Assembly: GCA_964057225.1 (NCBI GenBank)
Contig: OZ059896.1
Span: 248,001-312,000, forward strand
DNA from: Auanema rhodensis
Taxonomy: Eukaryota > Nematoda > Chromadorea > Rhabditida > Rhabditidae
Reading direction: 5' to 3'
DNA: 64,000 bases
Part shown: positions 37,488 through 52,975 of the stretch, piece by piece
How positions within the stretch are numbered: the stretch's first letter is position 1
How the letters are laid out: each line of letters starts with the position of its first letter
The notes under the pieces: generated by a model
What the model saw: only the letters and a program-made list of their open reading frames with translations
Database searches by the model: none
Told to the model about the DNA's origin: nothing
Made by a program: the position numbers and the translations under genes

Positions 37488-40400
37488 CATAAATTAAAGT
37501 TCACGTAAATTTCAAAGTCATGGTTACCATGAACCAATATCAATGAAAATTTGTTTTTAGACTAATATGGACATGGGGAATCTAATTTTGAAAACCGCAT
37601 CTCTTTATCTTTCACGTGAAGCGAGTTACATACCAAGTGCACATCACGTGTACATTTAATTAGCATAAATTAAAGTTCACGTAAATTTCAAAGTCATGGT
37701 TACCATGCACCAATATCAATAAAAATTTGTTTTTAGACTAATATGGACATGGGGAATCTAATTTTGAAAACCGCATCTCTTTATCTTTCACGTGAAGCGA
37801 GTTACATACCAAGTGCACATCACGTGTACATTTAATTAGCATAAATTAAAGTTCACGTAAATTTCAAAGTCATGGTTACCATGAACCAATATCAATAAAA
37901 ATTTGTTTTTAGACTAATATGGACATGGGGAATCTAATTTTGAAAACCGCATCTCTTTATCTTTCACGTGAAGCGAGTTACATACCAAGTGCACATCACG
38001 TGTACATTTAATTAGCATAAATTAAAGTTCACGTAAATTTCAAAGTTATGGTTACCATGCACCAATATCAATAAAAATTTGTTTTTAGACTAATATGGAC
38101 ATGGGGAATCTAATTTTGAAAACCGCATCTCTTTATCTTTCACGTGAAGCGAGTTACATACCAAGTGCACATCACGTGTACATTTAATTAGCATAAATTA
38201 AAGTTCACGTAAATTTCAAAGTCATGGTTACCATGAACCAATATCAATAAAAATTTGTTTTTAGACTAATATGGACATGGGGAATCTAATTTTGAAAACC
38301 GCATCTCTTTATCTTTCACGTGAAGCGAGTTACATACCAAGTGCACATCACGTGTACATTTAATTAGCATAAATTAAAGTTCACGTAAATTTCAAAGTCA
38401 TGGTTACCATGAACCAATATCAATAAAAATTTGTTTTTAGACTAATATGGACATGGGGAATCTAATTTTGAAAACCGCATCTCTTTATCTTTCACGTGAA
38501 GCGAGTTACATACCAAGTGCACATCACGTGTACATTTAATTAGCATAAATTAAAGTTCACGTAAATTTCAAAGTCATGGTTACCATGAACCAATATCAAT
38601 AAAAATTTGTTTTTAGACTAATATGGACATGGGGAATCTAATTTTGAAAACCGCATCTCTTTATCTTCCACGTGAAGCGAGTTACATACCAAGTGCACAT
38701 CACGTGTACATTTAATTAGCATAAATTAAAGTTCACGTAAATTTCAAAGTCATGGTTACCATGAAGCAATATCAATAAAAATTTGTTTTTAGACTAATAT
38801 GGACATGGGGAATCTAATTTTGAAAACCGCATCTCTTTATCTTTCACGTGAAGCGAGTTACATACCAAGTGCACATCACGTGTACATTCAATTAGCATAA
38901 ATTAAAGTTCACGTAAATTTCAAAGTCATGGTTACCATGCACCAATATCAATAAAAATTTGTTTTTAGACTAATATGGACATGGGGAATCTAATTTTGAA
39001 AACCGCATCTCTTTATCTTTCACGTGAAGCGAGTTACATACCAAGTGCACATCACGTGTACATTTAATTAGCATAAATTAAAGTTCACGTAAATTTCAAA
39101 GTCATGGTTACCATGAAGCAATATCAATAAAAATTTGTTTTTAGACTAATATGGACATGAAGAATCTAATTTTGAAAACCGCATCTCTTTATCTTTCACG
39201 TGAAGCGAGTTACATACCAAGTGCACATCACGTGTACATTTAATTAGCATAAATTAAAGTTCACGTAAATTTCAAAGTCATGGTTACCATGAACCAATAT
39301 CAATAAAAATTTGTTTTTAGACTAATATGGACATGGGGAATCTAATTTTGAAAACCGCATCTCTTTATCTTTCACGTGAAGCGAGTTACATACCAAGTGC
39401 ACATCACGTGTACATTTAATTAGCATAAATTAAAGTTCACGTAAATTTCAAAGTCATGGTTACCATGAACCAATATCAATAAAAATTTGTTTTTAGACTA
39501 ATATGGACATGGGTAATCTATTTTTGAAAACCGCATCTCTTTATCTTTCACGTGAAGCGAGTTACATACCAAGTGCACATCACGTGTACATTTAATTAGC
39601 ATAAATTAAAGTTCACGTAAATTTCAAAGTCATGGTTACCATGCACCAATATCAATAAAAATTTGTTTTTAGACTAATATGGACATGGGGAATCTAATTT
39701 TGAAAACCGCATCTCTTTATCTTTCACGTGAAGCGAGTTACATACCAAGTGCACATCACGTGTACATTTAATTAGCATAAATTAAAGTTCACGTAAATTT
39801 CAAAGTCATGGTTACCATGAACCAATATCAATAAAAATTTGTTTTTAGACTAATATGGACATGGGGAATCTAATTTTGAAAACCGCATCTCTTTATCTTT
39901 CACGTGAAGCGAGTTACATACCAAGTGCACATCACGTGTACATTTAATTAGCATAAATTAAAGTTCACGTAAATTTCAAAGTCATGGTTACCATGCACCA
40001 ATATCAATAAAAAGTTGTTTTTAGACTAATATGGACATGGGGAATCTAATTTTGAAAACCGCATCTCTTTATCTTTCACGTGAAGCGAGTTACATACCAA
40101 GTGCACATCACGTGTACATTTAATTAGCATAAATTAAAGTTCACGTAAATTTCAAAGTCATGGTTACCATGCACCAATATCAATAAAAATTTGTTTTTAG
40201 ACTAATATGGACATGGGGAATCTAATTTTGAAAACCGCATCTCTTTATCTTTCACGTGAAGCGAGTTACATACCAAGTGCACATCACGTGTACATTTAAT
40301 TAGCATAAATTAAAGTTCACGTAAATTTCAAAGTCATGGTTACCATGCACCAATATCAATAAAAATTTGTTTTTAGACTAATATGGACATGGGGAATCTA

Positions 40401-42063
40401 ATTTTGAAAACCGCATCTCTTTATCTTTCACGTGAAGCGAGTTACATACCAAGTGCACATCACGTGTACATTTAATTAGCATAAATTAAAGTTCACGTAA
40501 ATTTCAAAGTCATGGTTACCATGAAGCAATATCAATAAAAATTTGTTTTTAGACTAATATGGACATGGGGAATCTAATTTTGAAAACCGCATCTCTTTAT
40601 ATTTCACGTGAAGCGAGTTACATACCAAGTGCACATCACGTGTACATTTAATTAGCATAAATTAAAGTTCACGTAAATTTCAAAGTCATGGTTACCATGA
40701 ACCAATATCAATAAAAATTTGTTTTTAGACTAATATGGACATGGGGAATCTAATTTTGAAAACCGCATCTCTTTATCTTTCACGTGAAGCGAGTTACATA
40801 CCAAGTGCACATCACGTGTACATTTAATTAGCATAAATTAAAGTTCACGTAAATTTCAAAGTCATGGTTACCATGAACCAATATCAATGAAAATTTGTTT
40901 TTAGACTAATATGGACATGGGGAATCTAATTTTGAAAACAGCATCTCTTTATCTTTCACGTGAAGCGAGTTACATACCAAGTGCACATCACGTGTACATT
41001 TAATTAGCATAAATTAAAGTTCACGTAAATTTCAAAGTCATGGTTACCATGCACCAATATCAATAAAAATTTGTTTTTAGACTAATATGGACATGGGGAA
41101 TCTAATTTTGAAAACCGCATCTCTTTATCTTTCACGTGAAGCGAGTTACATACCAAGTGCACATCACGTGTACATTTAATTAGCATAAATTAAAGTTCAC
41201 GTAAATTTCAAAGTCATGGTTACCATGAACCAATATCAATAAAAATTTGTTTTTAGACTAATATGGACATGGGGAATCTAATTTTGAAAACCGCATCTCT
41301 TTATCTTTCACGTGAAGCGAGTTACATACCAAGTGCACATCACGTGTACATTTAATTAGCATAAATTAAAGTTCACGTAAATTTCAAAGTTATGGTTACC
41401 ATGCACCAATATCAATAAAAATTTGTTTTTAGACTAATATGGACATGGGGAATCTAATTTTGAAAACCGCATCTCTTTATCTTTCACGTGAAGCGAGTTA
41501 CATACCAAGTGCACATCACGTGTACATTTAATTAGCATAAATTAAAGTTCACGTAAATTTCAAAGTCATGGTTACCATGAACCAATATCAATAAAAATTT
41601 GTTTTTAGACTAATATGGACATGGGGAATCTAATTTTGAAAACCGCATCTCTTTATCTTTCACGTGAAGCGAGTTACATACCAAGTGCACATCACGTGTA
41701 CATTTAATTAGCATAAATTAAAGTTCACGTAAAATTCAAAGTCATGGTTACCATGCACCAATATCAATAAAAATTTGTTTTTAGACTAATATGGACATGG
41801 GGAATCTAATTTTGAAAACCGCATCTCTTTATCTTTCACGTGAAGCGAGTTACATACCAAGTGCACATCACGTGTACATTTAATTAGCATAAATTAAAGT
41901 TCACGTAAATTTCAAAGTCATGGTTACCATGAACCAATATCAATAAAAATTTGTTTTTAGACTAATATGGACATGGGGAATCTAATTTTGAAAACCGCAT
42001 CTCTTTATCTTTCACGTGAAGCGAGTTACATACCAAGTGCACATCACGTGTACATTTAATTAG
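37488..42063 (+). repeat. Segment containing two copies of the caatGaaa-C-B-gtTatgg module
   Basis: The four-monomer module lies at 37488-38191 and 40832-41535, exactly 19 monomers apart. Between them: B, B, B cttCcacg (38544), A attCaatt (38720), C, A catgAagaa (39072), B, B with gggTaatctaTttt (39424), C, B, C aaaaaGttg (39952), C, C, A with ttatAt (40480), B. The second module has a private aaaacAgcat near 40940. After it: B, aaaAttc C (41712), B. Confidence 0.87.
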
Positions 42064-44175
42064 CATAAATTAAAGTTCACGTAAATTTCAAAGTCATGGT
42101 TACCATGCACCAATATCAATAAAAATTTGTTTTTAGACTAATATGGACATGGGTAATCTATTTTTGAAAACCGCATCTCTTTATCTTTCACGTGAAGCGA
42201 GTTACATACCAAGTGCACATCACGTGTACATTTAATTAGCATAAATTAAAGTTCACGTAAATTTCAAAGTCATGGTTACCATGCACCAATATCAATAAAA
42301 ATTTGTTTTTAGACTAATATGGACATGGGGAATCTAATTTTGAAAACCGCATCTCTTTATCTTTCACGTGAAGCGAGTTACATACCAAGTGCACATCACG
42401 TGTACATTTAATTAGCATAAATTAAAGTTCACGTAAATTTCAAAGTCATGGTTACCATGAACCAATATCAATAAAAATTTGTTTTTAGACTAATATGGAC
42501 ATGGGGAATCTAATTTTGAAAACCGCATCTCTTTATCTTTCACGTGAAGCGAGTTACATACCAAGTGCACATCACGTGTACATTTAATTAGTATAAATTA
42601 AAGTTCACGTAAATTTCAAAGTCATGGTTACCATGCACCAATATCAATAAAAATTTGTTTTTAGACTAATATGGACATGGGGAATCTAATTTTGAAAACC
42701 GCATCTCTTTATCTTTCACGTGAAGCGAGTTACATACCAAGTGCACATCACGTGTACATTTAATTAGCATAAATTAAAGTTCACGTAAATTTCAAAGTCA
42801 TGGTTACCATGAACCAATATCAATAAAAATTTGTTTTTAGACTAATATGGACATGGGGAATCTAATTTTGAAAACCGCATCTCTTTATCTTTCACGTGAA
42901 GCGAGTTACATACCAAGTGCACATCACGTGTACATTTAATTAGCATAAATTAAAGTTCACGTAAATTTCAAAGTCATGGTTACCATGAACCAATATCAAT
43001 AAAAATTTGTTTTTAGACTAATATGGACATGGGGAATCTAATTTTGAAAACCGCATCTCTTTATCTTTCACGTGAAGCGAGTTACATACCAAGTGCACAT
43101 CACGTGTACATTTAATTAGCATAAATTAAAGTTCACGTAAATTTCAAAGTCATGGTTACCATGAACCAATATCAATAAAAATTTGTTTTTAGACTAATAT
43201 GGACATGGGGAATCTAATTTTGAAAACCGCATCTCTTTATCTTTCACGTGAAGCGAGTTACATACCAAGTGCACATCACGTGTACATTTAATTAGCATAA
43301 ATTAAAGTTCACGTAAATTTCAAAGTCATGGTTACCATGCACCAATATCAATAAAAATTTGTTTTTAGACTAATATGGACATGGGTAATCTATTTTTGAA
43401 AACCGCATCTCTTTATCTTTCACGTGAAGCGAGTTACATACCAAGTGCACATCACGTGTACATTTAATTAGCATAAATTAAAGTTCACGTAAATTTCAAA
43501 GTCATGGTTACCATGCACCAATATCAATAAAAATTTGTTTTTAGACTAATATGGACATGGGGAATCTAATTTTGAAAACCGCATCTCTTTATCTTTCACG
43601 TGAAGCGAGTTACATACCAAGTGCACATCACGTGTACATTTAATTAGCATAAATTAAAGTTCACGTAAATTTCAAAGTCATGGTTACCATGAACCAATAT
43701 CAATAAAAATTTGTTTTTAGACTAATATGGACATGGGGAATCTAATTTTGAAAACCGCATCTCTTTATCTTTCACGTGAAGCGAGTTACATACCAAGTGC
43801 ACATCACGTGTACATTTAATTAGTATAAATTAAAGTTCACGTAAATTTCAAAGTCATGGTTACCATGCACCAATATCAATAAAAATTTGTTTTTAGACTA
43901 ATATGGACATGGGGAATCTAATTTTGAAAACCGCATCTCTTTATCTTTCACGTGAAGCGAGTTACATACCAAGTGCACATCACGTGTACATTTAATTAGC
44001 ATAAATTAAAGTTCACGTAAATTTCAAAGTCATGGTTACCATGAACCAATATCAATAAAAATTTGTTTTTAGACTAATATGGACATGGGGAATCTAATTT
44101 TGAAAACCGCATCTCTTTATCTTTCACGTGAAGCGAGTTACATACCAAGTGCACATCACGTGTACATTTAATTAG
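42064..44175 (+). repeat. Seven-monomer tandem duplication with gggTaat and tagTataaat marks
   Basis: 42064-43295 is C with gggTaatctaTttt, C, B, C beginning tataaatt, B, B, B. 43296-44175 repeats the first five. The gggTaat marks are at 42154 and 43386, and the tagTataaat marks at 42592 and 43824, each 1232 bp apart. The next monomer, 44176, has caatTaaa and joins the series aaaAttc, aaaaaGttg described for 35376. Confidence 0.9.
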
Positions 44176-44879
44176 CATAAATTAAAGTTCACGTAAATTT
44201 CAAAGTCATGGTTACCATGAACCAATATCAATTAAAATTTGTTTTTAGACTAATATGGACATGGGGAATCTAATTTTGAAAACCGCATCTCTTTATCTTT
44301 CACGTGAAGCGAGTTACATACCAAGTGCACATCACGTGTACATTTAATTAGCATAAATTAAAGTTCACGTAAATTTCAAAGTCATGGTTACCATGCACCA
44401 ATATCAATAAAAATTTGTTTTTAGACTAATATGGACATGGGGAATCTAATTTTGAAAACCGCATCTCTTTATCTTTCACGTGAAGCGAGTTACATACCAA
44501 GTGCACATCACGTGTACATTTAATTAGCATAAATTAAAGTTCACGTAAAATTCAAAGTCATGGTTACCATGCACCAATATCAATAAAAATTTGTTTTTAG
44601 ACTAATATGGACATGGGGAATCTAATTTTGAAAACCGCATCTCTTTATCTTTCACGTGAAGCGAGTTACATACCAAGTGCACATCACGTGTACATTTAAT
44701 TAGCATAAATTAAAGTTCACGTAAATTTCAAAGTCATGGTTACCATGCACCAATATCAATAAAAAGTTGTTTTTAGACTAATATGGACATGGGGAATCTA
44801 ATTTTGAAAACCGCATCTCTTTATCTTTCACGTGAAGCGAGTTACATACCAAGTGCACATCACGTGTACATTTAATTAG

Positions 44880-45231
44880 CATAAATTAAAGTTCACGTAA
44901 ATTTCAAAGTCATGGTTACCATGCACCAATATCAATAAAAATTTGTATTTAGACTAATATGGACATGGGGAATCTAATTTTGAAAACCGCATCTCTTTAT
45001 CTTTCACGTGAAGCGAGTTACATATCAAGTGCACATCACGTGTACATTTAATTAGCATAAATTAAAGTTCACGTAAATTTCAAAGTCATGGTTACCATGC
45101 ACCAATATCAATAAAAATTTGTATTTAGACTAATATGGACATGGGGAATCTAATTTTGAAAACCGCATCTCTTTATCTTTCACGTGAAGCGAGTTACATA
45201 TCAAGTGCACATCACGTGTACATTTAATTAG
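44880..45231 (+). repeat. Single-monomer tandem duplication
   Basis: Two adjacent C-type monomers (44880-45055 and 45056-45231) both carry gtAttt and the private change catatcaag (45025 and 45201, exactly 176 bp apart). I found this second change nowhere else. This is the shortest register-preserving duplication in the window and must be recent. Confidence 0.9.
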
Positions 45232-45407
45232 CATAAATTAAAGTTCACGTAAATTTCAAAGTCATGGTTACCATGCACCAATATCAATAAAAATTTGTTT
45301 TTAGACTAATATGGACATGGGGAATCTAATTTTGAAAACCGCATCTCTTTATCTTTCACGTGAAGCGAGTTACATACCAAGTGCACATCACGTGTACATT
45401 TAATTAG

Positions 45408-47871
45408 CATAAATTAAAGTTCACGTAAATTTCAAAGTCATGGTTACCATGAACCAATATCAATAAAAATTTGTTTTTAGACTAATATGGACATGGGGAA
45501 TCTAATTTTGAAAACCGCATCTCTTTATCTTTCACGTGAAGCGAGTTACATACCAAGTGCACATCACGTGTACATTTAATTAGCATAAATTAAAGTTCAC
45601 GTAAATTTCAAAGTCATGGTTACCATGAACCAATATCAATAAAAATTTGTTTTTAGACTAATATGGACATGGGGAATCTAATTTTGAAAACCGCATCTCT
45701 TTATCTTTCACGTGAAGCGAGTTACATACCAAGTGCACATCACGTGTACATTTAATTAGCATAAATTAAAGTTCACGTAAATTTCAAAGTCATGGTTACC
45801 ATGAACCAATATCAATAAAAATTTGTTTTTAGACTAATATGGACATGGGGAATCTAATTTTGAAAACCGCATCTCTTTATCTTTCACGTGAAGCGAGTTA
45901 CATACCAAGTGCACATCACGTGTACATTTAATTAGCATAAATTAAAGTTCACGTAAATTTCAAAGTCATGGTTACCATGAGGCAATATCAATAAAAATTC
46001 GTTTTTAGACTAATATGGACATGGGGAATCTAATTTTAAAAACCGCATCTCTTTATCTTTCACGTGAAGCGAGTTACATACCAAGTGCACATCATGTGTA
46101 CATTTAATTAGCATAAATTAAAGTTCACGTAAATTTCAAAGTCATGGTTACCATGAAGCAATATCAATAAAAATTTGTTTTTAGACTAATATGGACATGG
46201 GGAATCTAATTTTGAAAACCGCATCTCTTTATCTTTCACGTGAAGCGAGTTACATACCAAGTGCACATCACGTGTACATTTAATTAGCATAAATTAAAGT
46301 TCACGTAAATTTCAAAGTCATGGTTACCATGAACCAATATCAATAAAAATTTGTTTTTAGACTAATATGGACATGGGGAATCTAATTTTGAAAACCGCAT
46401 CTCTTTATCTTTCACGTGAAGCGAGTTACATACCAAGTGCACATCACGTGTACATTTAATTAGCATAAATTAAAGTTCACGTAAATTTCAAAGTCATGGT
46501 TACCATGAAGCAATATCAATAAAAATTTGTTTTTAGACTAATATGGACATGGGGAATCTAATTTTGAAAACCGCATCTCTTTATCTTTCACGTGAAGCGA
46601 GTTACATACCAAGTGCACATCACGTGTACATTTAATTAGCATGAATTAAAGTTCACGTAAATTTCAAAGTCATGGTTACCATGCACCAATATCAATAAAA
46701 ATTTGTTTTTAGACTAATATGGACATGGGGAATCTAATTTTGAAAACCGCATCTCTTTATCTTTCACGTGAAGCGAGTTACATACCAAGTGCACATCACG
46801 TGTACATTTAATTAGCATAAATTAAAGTTCACGTAAATTTCAAAGTCATGGTTACCATGCACCAATATCAATAAAAATTTGTTTTTAGACTAATATGGAC
46901 ATGGGGAATCTAATTTTGAAAACCGCATCTCTTTATCTTTCACGTGAAGCGAGTTTCATACCAAGTGCACATCACGTGTACATTTAATTAGCATAAATTA
47001 AAGTTCACGTAAATTTCAAAGTCATGGTTACCATGAACCAATATCAATAAAAATTTGTTTTTAGACTAATATGGACATGGGGAATCTAATTTTGAAAACC
47101 GCATCTCTTTATCTTTCACGTGAAGCGAGTTACATACCAAGTGCACATCACGTGTACATTTAATTAGCATAAATTAAAGTTCACGTAAATTTCAAAGTCA
47201 TGGTTACCATGCACCAATATCAATAAAAATTTGTATTTAGACTAATATGGACATGGGGAATCTAATTTTGAAAACCGCATCTCTTTATCTTTCACGTGAA
47301 GCGAGTTACATACCAAGTGCACATCACGTGTACATTTAATTAGCATAAATTAAAGTTCACGTAAATTTCAAAGTCATGGTTACCATGCACCAATATCAAT
47401 AAAAATTTGTTTTTAGACTAATATGGACATGGGGAATCTAATTTTGAAAACCGCATCTCTTTATCTTTCACGTGAAGCGAGTTACATACCAAGTGCACAT
47501 CACGTGTACATTTAATTAGCATAAATTAAAGTTCACGTAAATTTCAAAGTCATGGTTACCATGAACCAATATCAATAAAAATTTGTTTTTAGACTAATAT
47601 GGACATGGGGAATCTAATTTTGAAAACCGCATCTCTTTATCTTTCACGTGAAGCGAGTTACATACCAAGTGCACATCACGTGTACATTTAATTAGCATAA
47701 ATTAAAGTTCACGTAAATTTCAAAGTCATGGTTACCATGAACCAATATCAATAAAAATTTGTTTTTAGACTAATATGGACATGGGGAATCTAATTTTGAA
47801 AACCGCATCTCTTTATCTTTCACGTGAAGCGAGTTACATACCAAGTGCACATCACGTGTACATTTAATTAG
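45408..47871 (+). repeat. E-type block, 14 monomers, copy 2
   Basis: B, B, B, E (45936, with an extra ttttAaaaacc near 46037), A, B, A, catGaatt C (46640), C gagttTcata (46816), B, C gtAttt (47168), C, B, B. Order and marks match 25168-27631 at an offset of 115 monomers. The extra change in E is private to this copy. The block is followed by mostly C- and B-type monomers (47872-49455) with little marking except ctctCacg near 48347. Confidence 0.9.
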
Positions 47872-49455
47872 CATAAATTAAAGTTCACGTAAATTTCAAA
47901 GTCATGGTTACCATGCACCAATATCAATAAAAATTTGTTTTTAGACTAATATGGACATGGGGAATCTAATTTTGAAAACCGCATCTCTTTATCTTTCACG
48001 TGAAGCGAGTTACATACCAAGTGCACATCACGTGTACATTTAATTAGCATAAATTAAAGTTCACGTAAATTTCAAAGTCATGGTTACCATGAACCAATAT
48101 CAATAAAAATTTGTTTTTAGACTAATATGGACATGGGGAATCTAATTTTGAAAACCGCATCTCTTTATCTTTCACGTGAAGCGAGTTACATACCAAGTGC
48201 ACATCACGTGTACATTTAATTAGCATAAATTAAAGTTCACGTAAATTTCAAAGTCATGGTTACCATGCACCAATATCAATAAAAATTTGTATTTAGACTA
48301 ATATGGACATGGGGAATCTAATTTTGAAAACCGCATCTCTTTATCTCTCACGTGAAGCGAGTTACATACCAAGTGCACATCACGTGTACATTTAATTAGC
48401 ATAAATTAAAGTTCACGTAAATTTCAAAGTCATGGTTACCATGCACCAATATCAATAAAAATTTGTTTTTAGACTAATATGGACATGGGGAATCTAATTT
48501 TGAAAACCGCATCTCTTTATCTTTCACGTGAAGCGAGTTACATACCAAGTGCACATCACGTGTACATTTAATTAGCATAAATTAAAGTTCACGTAAATTT
48601 CAAAGTCATGGTTACCATGCACCAATATCAATAAAAATTTGTTTTTAGACTAATATGGACATGGGGAATCTAATTTTGAAAACCGCATCTCTTTATCTTT
48701 CACGTGAAGCGAGTTACATACCAAGTGCACATCACGTGTACATTTAATTAGCATAAATTAAAGTTCACGTAAATTTCAAAGTCATGGTTACCATGCACCA
48801 ATATCAATAAAAATTTGTTTTTAGACTAATATGGACATGGGGAATCTAATTTTGAAAACCGCATCTCTTTATCTTTCACGTGAAGCGAGTTACATACCAA
48901 GTGCACATCACGTGTACATTTAATTAGCATAAATTAAAGTTCACGTAAATTTCAAAGTCATGGTTACCATGAACCAATATCAATAAAAATTTGTTTTTAG
49001 ACTAATATGGACATGGGGAATCTAATTTTGAAAACCGCATCTCTTTATCTTTCACGTGAAGCGAGTTACATACCAAGTGCACATCACGTGTACATTTAAT
49101 TAGCATAAATTAAAGTTCACGTAAATTTCAAAGTCATGGTTACCATGCACCAATATCAATAAAAATTTGTTTTTAGACTAATATGGACATGGGGAATCTA
49201 ATTTTGAAAACCGCATCTCTTTATCTTTCACGTGAAGCGAGTTACATACCAAGTGCACATCACGTGTACATTTAATTAGCATAAATTAAAGTTCACGTAA
49301 ATTTCAAAGTCATGGTTACCATGCACCAATATCAATAAAAATTTGTTTTTAGACTAATATGGACATGGGGAATCTAATTTTGAAAACCGCATCTCTTTAT
49401 CTTTCACGTGAAGCGAGTTACATACCAAGTGCACATCACGTGTACATTTAATTAG

Positions 49456-50863
49456 CATAAATTAAAGTTCACGTAAATTTCAAAGTCATGGTTACCATGA
49501 ACCAATATCAATAAAAATTTGTTTTTAGACTAATATGGACATGGGGAATCTAATTTTGAAAACCGCATCTCTTTATCTTTCACGTGAAGCGAGTTACATA
49601 CCAAGTGCACATCACGTGTACATTTAATTAGCATAAATTAAAGTTCACGTAAATTTCAAAGTCATGGTTACCATGCACCAATATCAATAAAAATTTGTAT
49701 TTAGACTAATATGGACATGGGGAATCTAATTTTGAAAACCGCATCTCTTTATCTTTCACGTGAAGCGAGTTACATACCAAGTGCACATCACGTGTACATT
49801 TAATTAGCATAAATTAAAGTTCACGTAAATTTCAAAGTCATGGTTACCATGCACCAATATCAATAAAAATTTGTTTTTAGACTAATATGGACATGGGGAA
49901 TCTAATTTTGAAAACCGCATCTCTTTATCTTTCACGTGAAGCGAGTTACATACCAAGTGCACATCACGTGTACATTTAATTAGCATAAATTAAAGTTCAC
50001 GTAAATTTCAAAGTCATGGTTACCATGCACCAATATCAATAAAAATTTGTATTTAGACTAATATGGACATGGGGAATCTAATTTTGAAAACCGCATCTCT
50101 TTATCTTTCACGTGAAGCGAGTTACATACCAAGTGCACATCACGTGTACATTTAATTAGCATAAATTAAAGTTCACGTAAATTTCAAAGTCATGGCTACC
50201 ATGCACCAATATCAATAAAAATTTGTTTTTAGACTAATATGGACATGGGGAATCTAATTTTGAAAACCGCATCTCTTTATATTTCACGTGAAGCGAGTTA
50301 CATACCAAGTGCACATCACGTGTACATTTAATTAGCATAAATTAAAGTTCACGTAAATTTCAAAGTCATGATTACCATGCACCAATATCAATAAAAATTT
50401 GTTTTTAGACTAATATGGACATGGGGAATCTAATTTTGAAAACCGCATCTCTTTATCTTTCACGTGAAGCGAGTTACATACCAAGTGCACATCACGTGTA
50501 CATTTAATTAGCATAAATTAAAGTTCACGTAAATTTCAAAGTCATGGTTACCATGAACCAATATCAATAAAAATTTGTTTTTAGACTAATATGGACATGG
50601 GGAATCTAATTTTGAAAACCGCATCTCTTTATCTTTCACGTGAAGCGAGTTACATACCAAGTGCACATCACGTGTACATTTAATTAGCATAAATTAAAGT
50701 TCACGTTAATTTCAAAGTCATGGTTACCATGAACCAATATCAATGAAAATTTGTTTTTAGACTAATATGGACATGGGGAATCTAATTTTGAAAACCGCAT
50801 CTCTTTATCTTTCACGTGAAGCGAGTTACATACCAAGTGCACATCACGTGTACATTTAATTAG
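49456..50863 (+). repeat. Twelve-monomer-offset duplication, copy 1 (8 monomers)
   Basis: B, C gtAttt, C, C gtAttt, ggCtacc C with ttatAt (50160), gAttacc C, B, cacgtTaat B with caatGaaa (50688). The same order lies at 51568-52975, 2112 bp (12 monomers) downstream. Between them are C, B, C gtAttt and a private catgcaGcaa monomer (51392). Confidence 0.88.
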
Positions 50864-51567
50864 CATAAATTAAAGTTCACGTAAATTTCAAAGTCATGGT
50901 TACCATGCACCAATATCAATAAAAATTTGTTTTTAGACTAATATGGACATGGGGAATCTAATTTTGAAAACCGCATCTCTTTATCTTTCACGTGAAGCGA
51001 GTTACATACCAAGTGCACATCACGTGTACATTTAATTAGCATAAATTAAAGTTCACGTAAATTTCAAAGTCATGGTTACCATGAACCAATATCAATAAAA
51101 ATTTGTTTTTAGACTAATATGGACATGGGGAATCTAATTTTGAAAACCGCATCTCTTTATCTTTCACGTGAAGCGAGTTACATACCAAGTGCACATCACG
51201 TGTACATTTAATTAGCATAAATTAAAGTTCACGTAAATTTCAAAGTCATGGTTACCATGCACCAATATCAATAAAAATTTGTATTTAGACTAATATGGAC
51301 ATGGGGAATCTAATTTTGAAAACCGCATCTCTTTATCTTTCACGTGAAGCGAGTTACATACCAAGTGCACATCACGTGTACATTTAATTAGCATAAATTA
51401 AAGTTCACGTAAATTTCAAAGTCATGGTTACCATGCAGCAATATCAATAAAAATTTGTTTTTAGACTAATATGGACATGGGGAATCTAATTTTGAAAACC
51501 GCATCTCTTTATCTTTCACGTGAAGCGAGTTACATACCAAGTGCACATCACGTGTACATTTAATTAG

Positions 51568-52975
51568 CATAAATTAAAGTTCACGTAAATTTCAAAGTCA
51601 TGGTTACCATGAACCAATATCAATAAAAATTTGTTTTTAGACTAATATGGACATGGGGAATCTAATTTTGAAAACCGCATCTCTTTATCTTTCACGTGAA
51701 GCGAGTTACATACCAAGTGCACATCACGTGTACATTTAATTAGCATAAATTAAAGTTCACGTAAATTTCAAAGTCATGGTTACCATGCACCAATATCAAT
51801 AAAAATTTGTATTTAGACTAATATGGACATGGGGAATCTAATTTTGAAAACCGCATCTCTTTATCTTTCACGTGAAGCGAGTTACATACCAAGTGCACAT
51901 CACGTGTACATTTAATTAGCATAAATTAAAGTTCACGTAAATTTCAAAGTCATGGTTACCATGCACCAATATCAATAAAAATTTGTTTTTAGACTAATAT
52001 GGACATGGGGAATCTAATTTTGAAAACCGCATCTCTTTATCTTTCACGTGAAGCGAGTTACATACCAAGTGCACATCACGTGTACATTTAATTAGCATAA
52101 ATTAAAGTTCACGTAAATTTCAAAGTCATGGTTACCATGCACCAATATCAATAAAAATTTGTATTTAGACTAATATGGACATGGGGAATCTAATTTTGAA
52201 AACCGCATCTCTTTATCTTTCACGTGAAGCGAGTTACATACCAAGTGCACATCACGTGTACATTTAATTAGCATAAATTAAAGTTCACGTAAATTTCAAA
52301 GTCATGGCTACCATGCACCAATATCAATAAAAATTTGTTTTTAGACTAATATGGACATGGGGAATCTAATTTTGAAAACCGCATCTCTTTATATTTCACG
52401 TGAAGCGAGTTACATACCAAGTGCACATCACGTGTACATTTAATTAGCATAAATTAAAGTTCACGTAAATTTCAAAGTCATGATTACCATGCACCAATAT
52501 CAATAAAAATTTGTTTTTAGACTAATATGGACATGGGGAATCTAATTTTGAAAACCGCATCTCTTTATCTTTCACGTGAAGCGAGTTACATACCAAGTGC
52601 ACATCACGTGTACATTTAATTAGCATAAATTAAAGTTCACGTAAATTTCAAAGTCATGGTTACCATGAACCAATATCAATAAAAATTTGTTTTTAGACTA
52701 ATATGGACATGGGGAATCTAATTTTGAAAACCGCATCTCTTTATCTTTCACGTGAAGCGAGTTACATACCAAGTGCACATCACGTGTACATTTAATTAGC
52801 ATAAATTAAAGTTCACGTTAATTTCAAAGTCATGGTTACCATGAACCAATATCAATGAAAATTTGTTTTTAGACTAATATGGACATGGGGAATCTAATTT
52901 TGAAAACCGCATCTCTTTATCTTTCACGTGAAGCGAGTTACATACCAAGTGCACATCACGTGTACATTTAATTAG
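51568..52975 (+). repeat. Twelve-monomer-offset duplication, copy 2 (8 monomers)
   Basis: Order as in 49456-50863. It is followed by two D-type monomers, the first with aattTaag near 52984, then A, B, B caatGaaa (53680), C, B with gagttCcat (54032) and gtTatgg C (54208). This part of the array thus joins the ggCtacc/gAttacc module to the caatGaaa-C-B-gtTatgg module. Confidence 0.88.
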
